From IMCC2047 sp041395865 (GTDB lineage: Bacteria; Pseudomonadota; Gammaproteobacteria; Pseudomonadales; IMCC2047), in the NCBI GenBank assembly GCA_041395865.1, contig JAWKZQ010000009.1, forward strand, positions 34,906 to 98,905: a DNA stretch of 64,000 nucleotides. Direction: 5' to 3'. Position numbers and translations under genes: made by a program. Of this stretch, positions 24,586 through 33,014 are shown piece after piece (positions within the stretch are counted from its first letter, which is position 1; each line of letters begins with the position of its first letter). The notes below the pieces were generated by a model that saw nothing but the letters and a program-made list of their open reading frames with translations, was not told the origin of the DNA and ran no database searches.

Positions 24586-25467
24586 TTATTTCCTGCGACG
24601 GCTCAGTGCAAGACCAATCAGGCCCAAGCCAAGTAAACCAAGCGTACCCGGAACTGGCACGTTTGGGTCATCGGGTGGCTCCTGACCATTACCGTCACAG
24701 CCGGGTAGGTTGGGGTTCTCGTCACAAACGTCACCGCCGCCACTGAAACCTGCTAGCAGGAACTTGCGGATATTTTCAAACTGGTCACCGTTGAATTGGC
24801 TAACCAGGCTGGGTTGGCTGTTTACGTCACCATAAACCACCAGTCGGCCCATGTTGTTAACCAGTACATCGGGGCCCCATGCCGCAGCTGTGCAGGTTGT
24901 TCCCTCTGAAACCGTGAAACAGGCATCGCTGTTAATCCCGCCGGTGGGTTGTACGCGCCCAGGCCCGTTATGCAGCGCTGGCTGGCCGGTAATATCGTTG
25001 GGATCAGTCAGAATAGTGGTTGGGCTCAGGGAGAAGGCGTGGCCAAACAGGTCTGGCAGGCCGCCAATCAGGATTCCGTTATCTCCGGTTAGATTGCGTG
25101 CCACTGTTTGGATGCCACCATTGTGGGTTTCACAACAACTGCGCTCAGCCGTCAAAAACAGGCCGCCGTTATTGTTAACGTAGCTTTCCATGCGGGTTTG
25201 AACGGCAGCCGGTATGGCTGCAAAAATGTCGCCTTCCCAAACAATGTCGGCTGAGAAAATTGAGTCCAATTGGGCGTTTGATAGACCACTCCAGCCGGTA
25301 TTGTAACGAGTGACGGTGTCACCAAAGCTATTCATAAACTCGCTTTCGATGGTATTTAGTTCAGCCCGTGATCCAACAATCGCAATGTTGGCTGCCTGAA
25401 CGGGCAGGGCCACCACTACGCACAGAGCGACTGGAGCAAGCAGCTTAAGGAACTTTGAGATACTCAT
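24586..25467 (-). CDS. PEP-CTERM sorting-domain protein (paralogue A)
   Basis: A 293-residue exported protein. Residues 1-25 form a signal peptide ending VQAA. The mature domain (residues 26-235) starts with a Rossmann-like strand IAIVGSRAEL and contains NTGWSGLSNAQLDSIFSADI, a Cys-Cys pair in AERSCCETHN, the conserved AAAWGPDVLVNNMGRLVVYGD, and a linker with GGGDVCDENPNLPGC. The C-terminus is a PEP-CTERM signal in which Val replaces the usual Glu: VPVPGTLGLLGLGLIGLAL followed by RRRK. Such tails are processed by an exosortase, which is not in the window. Function is unknown. It has its own sigma-54-type promoter, a good ribosome-binding site (AGGGAG) and a terminator, and is a clear duplicate of the next gene. 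Confidence 0.88.
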   Translation of the reverse strand: MSISKFLKLLAPVALCVVVALPVQAANIAIVGSRAELNTIESEFMNSFGDTVTRYNTGWSGLSNAQLDSIFSADIVWEGDIFAAIPAAVQTRMESYVNNNGGLFLTAERSCCETHNGGIQTVARNLTGDNGILIGGLPDLFGHAFSLSPTTILTDPNDITGQPALHNGPGRVQPTGGINSDACFTVSEGTTCTAAAWGPDVLVNNMGRLVVYGDVNSQPSLVSQFNGDQFENIRKFLLAGFSGGGDVCDENPNLPGCDGNGQEPPDDPNVPVPGTLGLLGLGLIGLALSRRRK

Positions 25468-25584
25468 TTTGCTCTCCCTTGGAAATTTTAACTCGGACGG
25501 CGTCTGTAAATTCCCTGATCGGACTGACCGTCATTTATTATCGACTTTGCCTTTCCTTGGTTAGCAAATACCTATTATGGATAA

Positions 25585-25600
25585 GGCATAAAAGGTGCCA
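25585..25600 (-). promoter_or_regulatory. Sigma-54-type promoter of PEP-CTERM gene A
   Basis: On the minus strand TGGCACCTTTTATGCC shows a perfect -24 TGGCAC and a GC dinucleotide at the correct 10-base spacing (ATGC instead of TTGC). Confidence 0.6.
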
Positions 25601-25684
25601 GTGTGAGAGCAATTTTTTTAAGTTGTTGATTTTGGTGAGTTTATTTTTGCGGGGAATTTGTTTTTAGCTTCAGAGGTTTTTAGG

Positions 25685-25701
25685 TGTAAATTTTTTCAAC
25701 A
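25685..25701. promoter_or_regulatory. 17-bp upstream motif, copy A
   Basis: TGTAAATTTTTTCAACA lies 85 bases upstream of the sigma-54-type promoter of PEP-CTERM gene A. Nearly the same 17-mer precedes gene B, and a looser copy precedes the gene at 44950. It is a candidate activator-binding site. Confidence 0.45.
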
Positions 25702-25741
25702 ATGCGCTTAGCGATAAAAGTGTAAGGATTTAATTTTTTGC

Positions 25742-25774
25742 AAAAAAAAACCGGCCCTAAAGGCCGGTTTTTGT
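25742..25774 (-). terminator. Terminator of the second PEP-CTERM gene
   Basis: ACCGGCC/GGCCGGT stem followed on the minus strand by a nine-base T-run, 26 bases after the stop at 25800. Confidence 0.88.
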
Positions 25775-25799
25775 GAGAGTGAATCCTCAAACCAAAATC

Positions 25800-26696
25800 T
25801 TATTTTGTTTTTCTTTTACGGCTGTATGCAACACCAATCAAACCCAGGCCAAGTAATCCGAGGGTGCCGGGGGTAGGAACGCGGTTGTCGCCACCGTTGT
25901 CACCGCCGCCGTTGTCTTCACAACCTGGCAGGTTGGGGTTTTCGTCACAGACATCACCACCGCCACTGAAGCCGGCCAGCAGGAAGCTACGGATGTTTTC
26001 GAATTGTTGGCCATTCAGGTCTGAAGTCAAAGAATCCTGGCTGTCAATATCACCGTAAATCACCAGTCGACCCATGTTGTTGACAAGCAGGTCTGGACCC
26101 CAAGCGGCGGCAGCACACTCAGGTCTTGGGTTGGAAATGATGAAGCAAGCGTCGCTGTTAATGCCGTCGGTTGGGCTAACTCTACCGGGCGCATCAAAAA
26201 CAGCTGGAGAGTTACGAATATCGTTAGGATCAGTCAGGATAGTCGTCGGGCTGTTAGAAAAGATGTGGGGGCCGTTACGGTCTCCGTCGTCACCAATCAG
26301 AATGCCGTTGTCGCCGGTCAGCGTTCTGGCGAGGGCTTGAATGCTGTCGTTATGAAGCTCACAGCATGGGCGCTCGGCAGTTAAAAACAGGCCACCGTTG
26401 TTGTCGACAAAGTTTTGCATACGGCTCTGGACGTTGGCGGGAATGGATGCAAAAACATCGGCTTCCCAGACAATGTCTGCTGAAAAGATTTCATCCAGCT
26501 GTGCTTCTGACAAGCCTGACCAGCCACTGTTGTAACGGGTAGCCGTATCGCCAAAGTCATTGCTGAAGGCATCAGCAACCACTTGCATTTCAAACCGGCT
26601 GCCAATTACGGCAACGGTTGCGGCATACACAGGCACCGCCATAACAAAGGACAATGCTGCCGTTATGAAAAATTTTAAAATTCTTGGTGCTCTCAT
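25800..26696 (-). CDS. PEP-CTERM sorting-domain protein (paralogue B)
   Basis: A 298-residue exported protein, closely related to paralogue A along its whole length. Shared blocks include NSGWSGLSEAQLDEIFSADI, the AERPCCELHN Cys pair, the TGDNGILIGD stretch, ILTDPNDIRN, INSDACF, AAAWGPDLLVNNMGRLVIYG and the GGGDVCDENPNLPGC linker. The linker here is Asn/Gly-rich (DNGGGDNGGDN). The tail is VPTPGTLGLLGLGLIGVAY plus SRKRK, a PEP-CTERM variant. AAGGAGAG precedes the ATG. Tandem duplication followed by divergence is the simplest explanation. Each copy keeps its own promoter and terminator, so the two may be used under different conditions. Confidence 0.88.
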   Translation of the reverse strand: MRAPRILKFFITAALSFVMAVPVYAATVAVIGSRFEMQVVADAFSNDFGDTATRYNSGWSGLSEAQLDEIFSADIVWEADVFASIPANVQSRMQNFVDNNGGLFLTAERPCCELHNDSIQALARTLTGDNGILIGDDGDRNGPHIFSNSPTTILTDPNDIRNSPAVFDAPGRVSPTDGINSDACFIISNPRPECAAAAWGPDLLVNNMGRLVIYGDIDSQDSLTSDLNGQQFENIRSFLLAGFSGGGDVCDENPNLPGCEDNGGGDNGGDNRVPTPGTLGLLGLGLIGVAYSRKRKTK

Positions 26697-26747
26697 TGTC
26701 GCTCTCCTTATTGATTTAGATCGAGGAACCTCTCTCGATTAATGCAA

Positions 26748-26763
26748 AGCATAAAAAATGCCA
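26748..26763 (-). promoter_or_regulatory. Sigma-54-type promoter of PEP-CTERM gene B
   Basis: On the minus strand TGGCATTTTTTATGCT has the GG-N10-GC spacing and the same ATGC -12 element as gene A. Confidence 0.57.
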
Positions 26764-26859
26764 AATATAGAAGGATTTTTATAACCTTTTGAAAAATAAA
26801 GAGAAATATATGTGTTGTTTATTATTTTCAATGACTGTCAAGTTAAAGCGACGATAAAG

Positions 26860-26876
26860 TGTAAATTTTTTTAACA
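26860..26876. promoter_or_regulatory. 17-bp upstream motif, copy B
   Basis: TGTAAATTTTTTTAACA, 97 bases upstream of the sigma-54-type promoter of gene B. It differs from copy A at one position and is part of an imperfect palindrome with arms GTGTAAA and TTAACAC. Confidence 0.45.
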
Positions 26877-27006
26877 CTCGCTAAAGGCAGTGTCGGGTGG
26901 GCAAAGTCGATGCAGTGCAGCCTGTTTGTCACCGAAAATTAGTGTTGGGCGCTTGGCTTTTCAGGCTGCAATGAGAGCGTGGAACTGTGAATAAGGCTCT
27001 ATACCT

Positions 27007-29793
27007 TTATCGGGTTTGGGAGAGCTCTTCCTGTAATTTCATGGCGGCTGTCTTTTGCTCAAAGGCAGGGTAATCCCTGAGAACACGGGACAACTCTTTT
27101 TTGGCCTGATCGTTCTGGCCGTTGTCTGCGAGCGCTTTGGCAAGGTGGTAACGTATGCCGGGTTTTTGTGGGGCACTTGAGGCCGCAGCCTGAAGTATTT
27201 TGAGGGCTTCCCGTTTATTGCCTTCATGCAGCATGATCCAGCCATAGGTGTCGGCAATATCCGGATTGTCGGAGGTGATTTGGAACGCTTTTCCGGCCGT
27301 ATCCAAAGCCGAGGCATTGCCATCCAGCCAATAGAGCCAGGACAGGTTATTGAGTACCAAGGCGTTATCAGGAAGCGCCTTGGCAAGTTGTTCGTATTGA
27401 GCAATGGCTTTCTTATTCAGCTCGAGCTGCTGATACATGGCGGCTAGTTTTAAGCGCGCATAATTGTCCGAAGGAAATGCTAGCAGGAATTGCTCCAACA
27501 GTTTTATGGCCTCATTAGGCTGCTTATTTTCTGCATAAAGATCCAGGAGTACATCAAGCAGGTAGTCCGTTTTTTGTTGTTCAAAGGCACGCTGATAGGC
27601 TGTGATGGCGCCTGTCGAATTGTTTTCAGCAACCAGAATATCGCCGAGCAATTGGTCGTTTACATAATTGTCCGGGTAATAGTTGACGAGCAGTTCCCGT
27701 GTTTTACGGGCTTCAGCGATATTTCCCTCTTTTAGGTGAATTCTGGTTTCAGCGACAAGTGCTGCGATATTGCCTGGTTCCAATTGGAGTACTTCATGCA
27801 GCCGAGTTAGCGCCTGATCGTATTCTTTCGAAACGAAATGAACCTGGGCCAGTTGGAGGCGGTGATTAATATCCGTAGGGCTTTTAGCCAGAATTTCACT
27901 GAGAAACTCCTTGGCGCTGGGGTAGTCTTTGCGGGCAGAGTAGACCAAGGCCATCAACGAAATGGCTTCCAGGTCATTGGGGTTCTGTGAATAAAACCGG
28001 TTTGCTTCGTTAAGCGCTTTGAGGGTGTCGCCCATCGACAGGTAGTAGGTGACCAGCAGGTTTACCGGCTTAATGGATTCCGGATGATAATCCTTGGCTC
28101 TTTCCATCCATTTGATCGCACTTTTCTGGTCGTTCTCGGCGTTAGCCAGCTGTGCCAGGTTGATTGAGGCATCAAGATGGCCGGGCTCCAATTCGTTCAT
28201 TTTCAGAAAATGTTCCCGCGCCTGTGTATTTTGCCTTGCCTTCAGGTGTAGTTGAGCAAGTGCAAAATGAATAGGGAGGTGATCGATCTTCGCCTTTAGC
28301 GCATCAGTGTATACACGTTCAGCCGCCTCGACGTTTCCCTGTGCCTCAAGGGTGCGGCCTTTCAAAATATAAAAGGTGGGTGTGTCGGGATAGTTTTCCA
28401 GTGAACGATTCGCTAAACGTAAGGCTTCATCAAAGTTTTGCTGTTTCAGGTAAGTCAGGATCAGCAGGGTATAGGCTTTCTCCGAATTGCTGGTCATTTG
28501 CGCAAAGGTTTCGAGCCCTTCGCTTGCCTTGTCCAGGTCACCTGAAGCGATATAGCCGTAGGCAAGGTTTATTCGTGAATCGTGGATGTTGGGGTCGAGT
28601 TCGAGAGATCGGTTTAACGCGGTAATACCTTTTTCAAAATCCCCTGTTGTTAGGTAAGCGGTACCTAAAATGCTGAGCAGTTTGGCATCTTCTTTTTGGT
28701 ACTGGCGATTAAAACTTTCAATCAGGTCGATGGCAGCCTGTTCATCACCGAGTTCAAGATAAACGGCCCCGAGCAGGCGGGTGGCTACGGTATGGGAGGG
28801 AACTGTGCCCAGGAATTTTTCCAGATATATTTTTGCCTGTTCATAATTCTGTTGGGCGTAGTGCGAGGCGCCTGACACATAGTGGGTCATTAAATGTTCC
28901 GGGATATGCCTTAAAACTTTTTCCGCAGCCTGTTGTGCCAACGCAAAGTCATTGTTCATCAGGTACAGGCGGGCGCGTACGATATTCGCGGGTGCATAAT
29001 CGGGTTTTTCTTTTAATATCAAATCAACGTCCGACCTGGCTTGCTCAATGTTGCCTAAAGCCAAATCCAGGTTAGCCTTCATGTACCTTGCCTGGTGGCG
29101 CTTGGGGTCAATGGATAGAAGTTTTTCAAACGTTTTGATGGCGTCTTCAATTTCGCCGAGATTGGATTGTGCCTGGGCTTTAGTAAAAAGCGCATCAAGG
29201 TTTTCAGGGGCTTGGGCAAGTGCTCGTTCAGCGAGGGCTTTTGAATCCTCGAAGCGTGCTTCAAGCAGGGCGATTCTTGCCTTGCCAACAATTGCGATAG
29301 GCGTTTCGGAAAGAGTTAAAGCTTCTTCGAATCTGGCGGAAGCGCCTTCAATGTCTCTTTTCAGCAGTTTTCCGTGCCCGATATTCGCCAGAACCAAGGC
29401 TTTTTCCGTTTCGGGGATATGAGGCAGGCTCTCCATGGCCAGCAGCTTGTCCAATTGTCCTGAGTTTAGGTAAGCCGTACTCAGGAGGGCGGCCCAGCCT
29501 GTTTCGTCAGCATCGATGGATTGCGCTTTTTCAAGTTCCTTTACCGCATCAAGGGGTCGCTTGATTTTAAGATAAGTATCCCCCAGCAAAATGCGCGCCT
29601 TAATGTCCTCGGGATTGTCCTGAAGCACATTTTTGAGCTGGATAATGGCTGAGTTGTAGTCGCCCTGTGTGTAGTAGTTTTGCGCGTCTTTATAATAATT
29701 GGAGCTGGCGTTTGAAACGGCTGGAGTAAGAAAAAATGTCAGGGAAATAAAAAGGAGAAAGCTGCAACGATTCAGGTTGTAAGGCTTGTCCAT
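27007..29793 (-). CDS. prsT: PEP-CTERM system TPR-repeat protein PrsT
   Basis: A 928-residue exported protein made almost wholly of about 20-25 tetratricopeptide repeats. Typical repeat cores are YYTQGDYNSAIIQLKNVLQD at the start, AYLTTGDFEKGITALNRSLE in the middle and YWLDGNASALDTAGKAFQ near the end. Length and repeat layout match PrsT of PEP-CTERM/exopolysaccharide loci, where it is thought to act in polymer export. The signal peptide ends around VSNASSN, and I see no lipobox cysteine, although the family is often described as lipoprotein. The ATG at 29793 follows GGGTG. Neighbouring PEP-CTERM genes support the assignment; exosortase and polysaccharide genes must lie elsewhere. Confidence 0.87.
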   Translation of the reverse strand: MDKPYNLNRCSFLLFISLTFFLTPAVSNASSNYYKDAQNYYTQGDYNSAIIQLKNVLQDNPEDIKARILLGDTYLKIKRPLDAVKELEKAQSIDADETGWAALLSTAYLNSGQLDKLLAMESLPHIPETEKALVLANIGHGKLLKRDIEGASARFEEALTLSETPIAIVGKARIALLEARFEDSKALAERALAQAPENLDALFTKAQAQSNLGEIEDAIKTFEKLLSIDPKRHQARYMKANLDLALGNIEQARSDVDLILKEKPDYAPANIVRARLYLMNNDFALAQQAAEKVLRHIPEHLMTHYVSGASHYAQQNYEQAKIYLEKFLGTVPSHTVATRLLGAVYLELGDEQAAIDLIESFNRQYQKEDAKLLSILGTAYLTTGDFEKGITALNRSLELDPNIHDSRINLAYGYIASGDLDKASEGLETFAQMTSNSEKAYTLLILTYLKQQNFDEALRLANRSLENYPDTPTFYILKGRTLEAQGNVEAAERVYTDALKAKIDHLPIHFALAQLHLKARQNTQAREHFLKMNELEPGHLDASINLAQLANAENDQKSAIKWMERAKDYHPESIKPVNLLVTYYLSMGDTLKALNEANRFYSQNPNDLEAISLMALVYSARKDYPSAKEFLSEILAKSPTDINHRLQLAQVHFVSKEYDQALTRLHEVLQLEPGNIAALVAETRIHLKEGNIAEARKTRELLVNYYPDNYVNDQLLGDILVAENNSTGAITAYQRAFEQQKTDYLLDVLLDLYAENKQPNEAIKLLEQFLLAFPSDNYARLKLAAMYQQLELNKKAIAQYEQLAKALPDNALVLNNLSWLYWLDGNASALDTAGKAFQITSDNPDIADTYGWIMLHEGNKREALKILQAAASSAPQKPGIRYHLAKALADNGQNDQAKKELSRVLRDYPAFEQKTAAMKLQEELSQTR

Positions 29794-29974
29794 ATCTGGC
29801 ACCCATAAGAGAATATGTAGCGTTACGGATCAATCTTGCCACGCAGTGAGGCTTTTAAAGTATCACTCAAAACTTATTAGAAGCAACACCGCAACGCTTT
29901 ATAACAGGGAGAAGTAAAGCGAAAAGTTGGGAGACCACAACTGATAGTCTGAAGACGAAAGGAGGTGGTATAGG

Positions 29975-30490
29975 GTGAGACGGAGAGTAAACCGGGCTGG
30001 GTTGGAACTGATTCAGCATTTTGAATCACTTCATCTCGAAGCCTACCAGGACAGTGTCGGTGTTTGGACGATAGGTTGGGGACATACCGGCCTTGCCCAG
30101 CGCAAAGGTCGTGAACGTGTTTACGAAGGATTGCTTATAAGCGTAGAACAGGCTGAAAAGCTACTAAAAAAGGATCTTGGCGTTTTTGAGCAAGCGGTAC
30201 AAAAACTGGTTAAAGTTAAGCTGAACAGCAACCAGTTTTCTGCGCTGGTGAGCTTTGCTTTTAACCTTGGCGAAGCTAATTTGAGGACCTCGACGCTTTT
30301 GAAACTGCTCAATGAGCGTAATTACTTCGGTGCTGCGGGAGAGTTTAAGAAGTGGAACCGGGCGGGTGGTCGGCGTATGGCGGGGCTGCTACGGCGCCGG
30401 TTGTCGGAGCGTAATCTATTTTGCTCCTTCGATGAGCCGATCCTCAAACGGCTTCCCAACAATTGGGCGTCGCACTACCGGGAATTATAA
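29975..30490 (+). CDS. Phage-type lysozyme (glycoside hydrolase family 24)
   Basis: A 171-residue muramidase of the T4-lysozyme/RrrD type. The catalytic Glu lies in LIQHFESLHLEAYQDS, followed by the conserved VGVWTIGWGHTG. Later helices (LNSNQFSALVSFAFNLGE and FKKWNRAGGRRMAGLLRRR) are diagnostic. No signal peptide or N-terminal anchor is visible, so export would need a holin or other route. The start is a GTG with an unusually strong Shine-Dalgarno (AAAGGAGGTG) 9 bases upstream. No other phage genes flank it, so it is a solitary prophage-derived gene or a domesticated one. Confidence 0.9.
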   Translation: MRRRVNRAGLELIQHFESLHLEAYQDSVGVWTIGWGHTGLAQRKGRERVYEGLLISVEQAEKLLKKDLGVFEQAVQKLVKVKLNSNQFSALVSFAFNLGEANLRTSTLLKLLNERNYFGAAGEFKKWNRAGGRRMAGLLRRRLSERNLFCSFDEPILKRLPNNWASHYREL

Positions 30491-30521
30491 AAGGGCAAGC
30501 AGGAAAACAGCCTGCCCCTTT
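30490..30521. terminator. Hairpin between lysozyme and slyD genes
   Basis: AAGGGCA-GCAGG can pair with CCTGC-CCCTT between two convergent genes. T-runs are short, so it is only a moderate terminator. Confidence 0.5.
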
Positions 30522-30527
30522 GCAGGA

Positions 30528-31013
30528 TCAGTGGTGATGGCCTTCGGGACCATGTGCGTGGCCGTGCTCCAGCTCTTCCTGACTGGCATCGCGAATGGCT
30601 TCCACTGAGACATTGAAGGTCAGCGACTTGCCTGCCAGTGGGTGGTTAGCATCAACGGTAACGGTTGCCTCGTCAATTTCAGTGATGGTCAGGTTCGCAG
30701 GACCCTGCTCGGTTTCTGCTGTAACCACCATGCCCACTTCGATTTTCTCAATGCTCTTGAACGCCTCGATAGGCACCTGCTGAACACCGCTCGCGTGACG
30801 CTCGCCATAAGCGTCTTCAGGTGCAATCGTTACCTCAAATTCATCACCTACTTTTTTACCTTCCAGGGCTTTTTCGAGACCGGGGATCAGGTTGTTGGCA
30901 CCGTGTAGATAGGCCATCGGCTGCTGTCCCTCGGAAGATTCAATGAGGCTGCCATCGGCTGCGTCAACGACTTTATAGTGGATTGTTACCACTTTTTGTT
31001 CGGAAATTGTCAT
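30528..31013 (-). CDS. slyD: FKBP-type peptidyl-prolyl isomerase SlyD
   Basis: A 161-residue cytoplasmic prolyl isomerase and chaperone. The FKBP core is split by the IF (insert-in-flap) chaperone domain, as in SlyD. Markers are the GANNLIPGLEKALEGKKVGD strand-loop, IAPEDAYGER, and the NHPLAGKSLTFNVSV closing strand. The C-terminus is His-rich (HGHAHGPEGHHH), the nickel-binding tail used in hydrogenase/urease maturation in E. coli, though shorter. It is a single-gene unit, convergent with the lysozyme gene. Confidence 0.95.
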   Translation of the reverse strand: MTISEQKVVTIHYKVVDAADGSLIESSEGQQPMAYLHGANNLIPGLEKALEGKKVGDEFEVTIAPEDAYGERHASGVQQVPIEAFKSIEKIEVGMVVTAETEQGPANLTITEIDEATVTVDANHPLAGKSLTFNVSVEAIRDASQEELEHGHAHGPEGHHH

Positions 31014-31203
31014 ATCGTATTACCGTTTGATTCTTGCTACAGGAATAGATGAATAGAATTCCGGCCAGAATTAGCGGTAACCGGGCCGGGAGAGTAGTAC
31101 GTAGAGGCGACGTGAAGTGGTATGACAGAGGCCGGTCAATACGAAAAGGGAGTATACCAGTGCAACAGCCGTTGGGAAAATCGGGGACAGGGAAGCCTCC
31201 GGC

Positions 31204-32358
31204 TTAAGCGCCGGAGCTTCCTGCCTGTTCCCGCAGGGTTTTCTGAATAATTTGTTTGATTTCCTGCCGGTAAGCGGTTTGATCCTGCATGGCGCTGATC
31301 AATTGATCGCTTAAAAAGCCTTTGCCTGATGCATGTTGGTGCAGGTCGATGTTGCCGCGGTAATTGATTTCCAGCAGCAGCGGGCCATTTTCTGACAGTG
31401 CGATATCAAAGTGCAGCAGGCGAATACCGGGCAGAACCCGGGCAGACTGGAAGCAAAGCGTCTCAAGTTGAGGCCAGTCAGGGAGTGTCAGAGGAAGAAG
31501 CGGTTTGCCGGTATTCGGGTGTTCGGTTACTTCAATAAACTCTCCATCGGCGCCTTGTCCGATGATGCGTTTGATTTCGCCGGTTTGAACATTGACCGAG
31601 GAAACCAGGTTGCCGGTGCGGCCATGCTGGAAGTTGTCAATGACGTTATTGCCGGTCGGTATTTTCCAAACGGCCGACAGCAATTTTGCGCCTTCCTTGT
31701 CGATCACGACCACAACACGAACGGTACTGGATCTTGGCCCGCAAATGTCGACGAGAGCAGACGGTGGGTTGAATACCTGCTGGAAAATATAACCGCCGGA
31801 CAATTTTGTCTCGAGGCTCTCGGTAAAGGAGGAAACGGCTTCGGTTGAGCCGTCATTGAAAACGACGTGATCGTTTTGTGGATCATAACCTGACAGGAAG
31901 AAGCTGCCGCGCCCAAAGTTGCCATGGCTGGGTTTTGTAAATAAGGGATAGTTGGCTTTAGTGCGCAGGTAGTCCGCCAGTGCCCCGGCGGAGGTCAGGG
32001 TTTCTGTTCCCCGCATGAAACGGTTGTTGATTGAATAAAGCGCATCAACTTTCGGGTAGGGGATGCCGGCCCCCTCAAGGAACGTATAAAAAACGATTTT
32101 ATCGAGCGATAAGGCGGCCCATTCGGATTTATTGAAATGGTCATTGATGTTTGTTTCGCCATTCCAGCCAACAAAGGCCTGTCTCGATTTTTCGTCGTTT
32201 TTTTCGTCGTCAAACAGACCGTAATCAAAATACTCTGAAACGCCAAGTCGACCGCTACCCTTGCGCAAGCGCAGAATTTCGCGGATTTGAGTAACAATGT
32301 TTTTCCCGGTAAGACGTTTGGCTTCACGGGATCGATCTAGTAGTAATGACAGGTTCAT
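31204..32358 (-). CDS. Sugar-transfer-associated ATP-grasp protein
   Basis: A 384-residue protein related to the sugar-transfer-associated ATP-grasp family (PF14397-like). Visible are PLFTKPSHGNFGRGSFFLSG for the Lys and Gly-rich nucleotide loop, the STVRVVVVIDKEGAKLLSAV central strand with the Arg that binds ATP, and LLHFDIALSENGPLLLEINY with the Asp/Glu/Asn metal ligands. ATP-grasp enzymes join a carboxylate to an amine or similar; relatives occur near capsule and glycan genes. Here there are no glycan genes beside it, so no pathway can be named. No signal peptide is visible. Confidence 0.8.
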   Translation of the reverse strand: MNLSLLLDRSREAKRLTGKNIVTQIREILRLRKGSGRLGVSEYFDYGLFDDEKNDEKSRQAFVGWNGETNINDHFNKSEWAALSLDKIVFYTFLEGAGIPYPKVDALYSINNRFMRGTETLTSAGALADYLRTKANYPLFTKPSHGNFGRGSFFLSGYDPQNDHVVFNDGSTEAVSSFTESLETKLSGGYIFQQVFNPPSALVDICGPRSSTVRVVVVIDKEGAKLLSAVWKIPTGNNVIDNFQHGRTGNLVSSVNVQTGEIKRIIGQGADGEFIEVTEHPNTGKPLLPLTLPDWPQLETLCFQSARVLPGIRLLHFDIALSENGPLLLEINYRGNIDLHQHASGKGFLSDQLISAMQDQTAYRQEIKQIIQKTLREQAGSSGA

Positions 32359-32483
32359 AGGGCCGCTGCTTACTCTTTGTTAGTGGTTGAAAATCCCTGG
32401 CTTGAATGTTTGACGTTCACGCTGCCTGTTTATCGAATGAAGTATAGTCGATGGACTTGATTTGTGACCGCCAACGCGGTGAT

Positions 32484-32867
32484 TCATTGCTCGAGGCGAT
32501 GGATTTCCATTCGTTCGCTATTGCTCACCCTGACGGTTTGTCCGTCCACAGTTTTGAAACGGCGGTCTTCAAGATCACCTTTATAGACCTGGTAAATCAT
32601 GGTTTCTCCGTTGTAGGGGTTGATAATTTTTACGGATAAAAGCTGGCGGTTATCCAGCCAGTTATGAATAAAAAACCCCGTTACTGCCGTTAAGCTTAAT
32701 GCCAGCAGCGCCACGGAAAGCCATTTGACCGACGTGCGGGCAGGGCGGTGTTCAATGGCGGGTACAGCTTTTCCCTGGGATTGTGTGAGTTGTTTATTGC
32801 ATTGGAAACGCAGGAAAGTGTAGCAACCAAGAATGACCAGGGCTGTTATCAGAATTTTGGTCAACAT
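32484..32867 (-). CDS. Small membrane protein of unknown function
   Basis: A 127-residue protein I do not recognise. It has two hydrophobic helices, at residues 3-20 (ILITALVILGCYTFL) and 49-68 (LSVALLALSLTAVTGFFIH), separated by a basic loop. A C-terminal soluble domain of about 55 residues is probably mostly beta strand (SVKIINPYNGETMIYQVYKG, then a positive, hydrophilic end). The tail is likely periplasmic if the N-terminus is periplasmic too. It is transcribed alone. Confidence 0.62.
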   Translation of the reverse strand: MLTKILITALVILGCYTFLRFQCNKQLTQSQGKAVPAIEHRPARTSVKWLSVALLALSLTAVTGFFIHNWLDNRQLLSVKIINPYNGETMIYQVYKGDLEDRRFKTVDGQTVRVSNSERMEIHRLEQ

Positions 32868-33014
32868 GCTTTGTGTCTTTTACAAACGCCTGAGTAGAGC
32901 GGGATACCGATTCTTTAGCAATTGGCGGCAAACTGCAAGCCTGCCGGTTCCCCGCACTACTCATAAGCAACACATGTGAGCGACTTATGCCATGGCTAAG
33001 CTGTCTGCAAGGCG

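Larger units (their letters stand above)
26697..27006. other. Regulatory gap upstream of PEP-CTERM gene B
   Basis: 310 bases without a gene. It contains the sigma-54-type promoter (26748-26763) and the 17-bp motif (26860-26876). The sequence is AT-rich between 26760 and 26880. I see nothing else. Confidence 0.6.
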
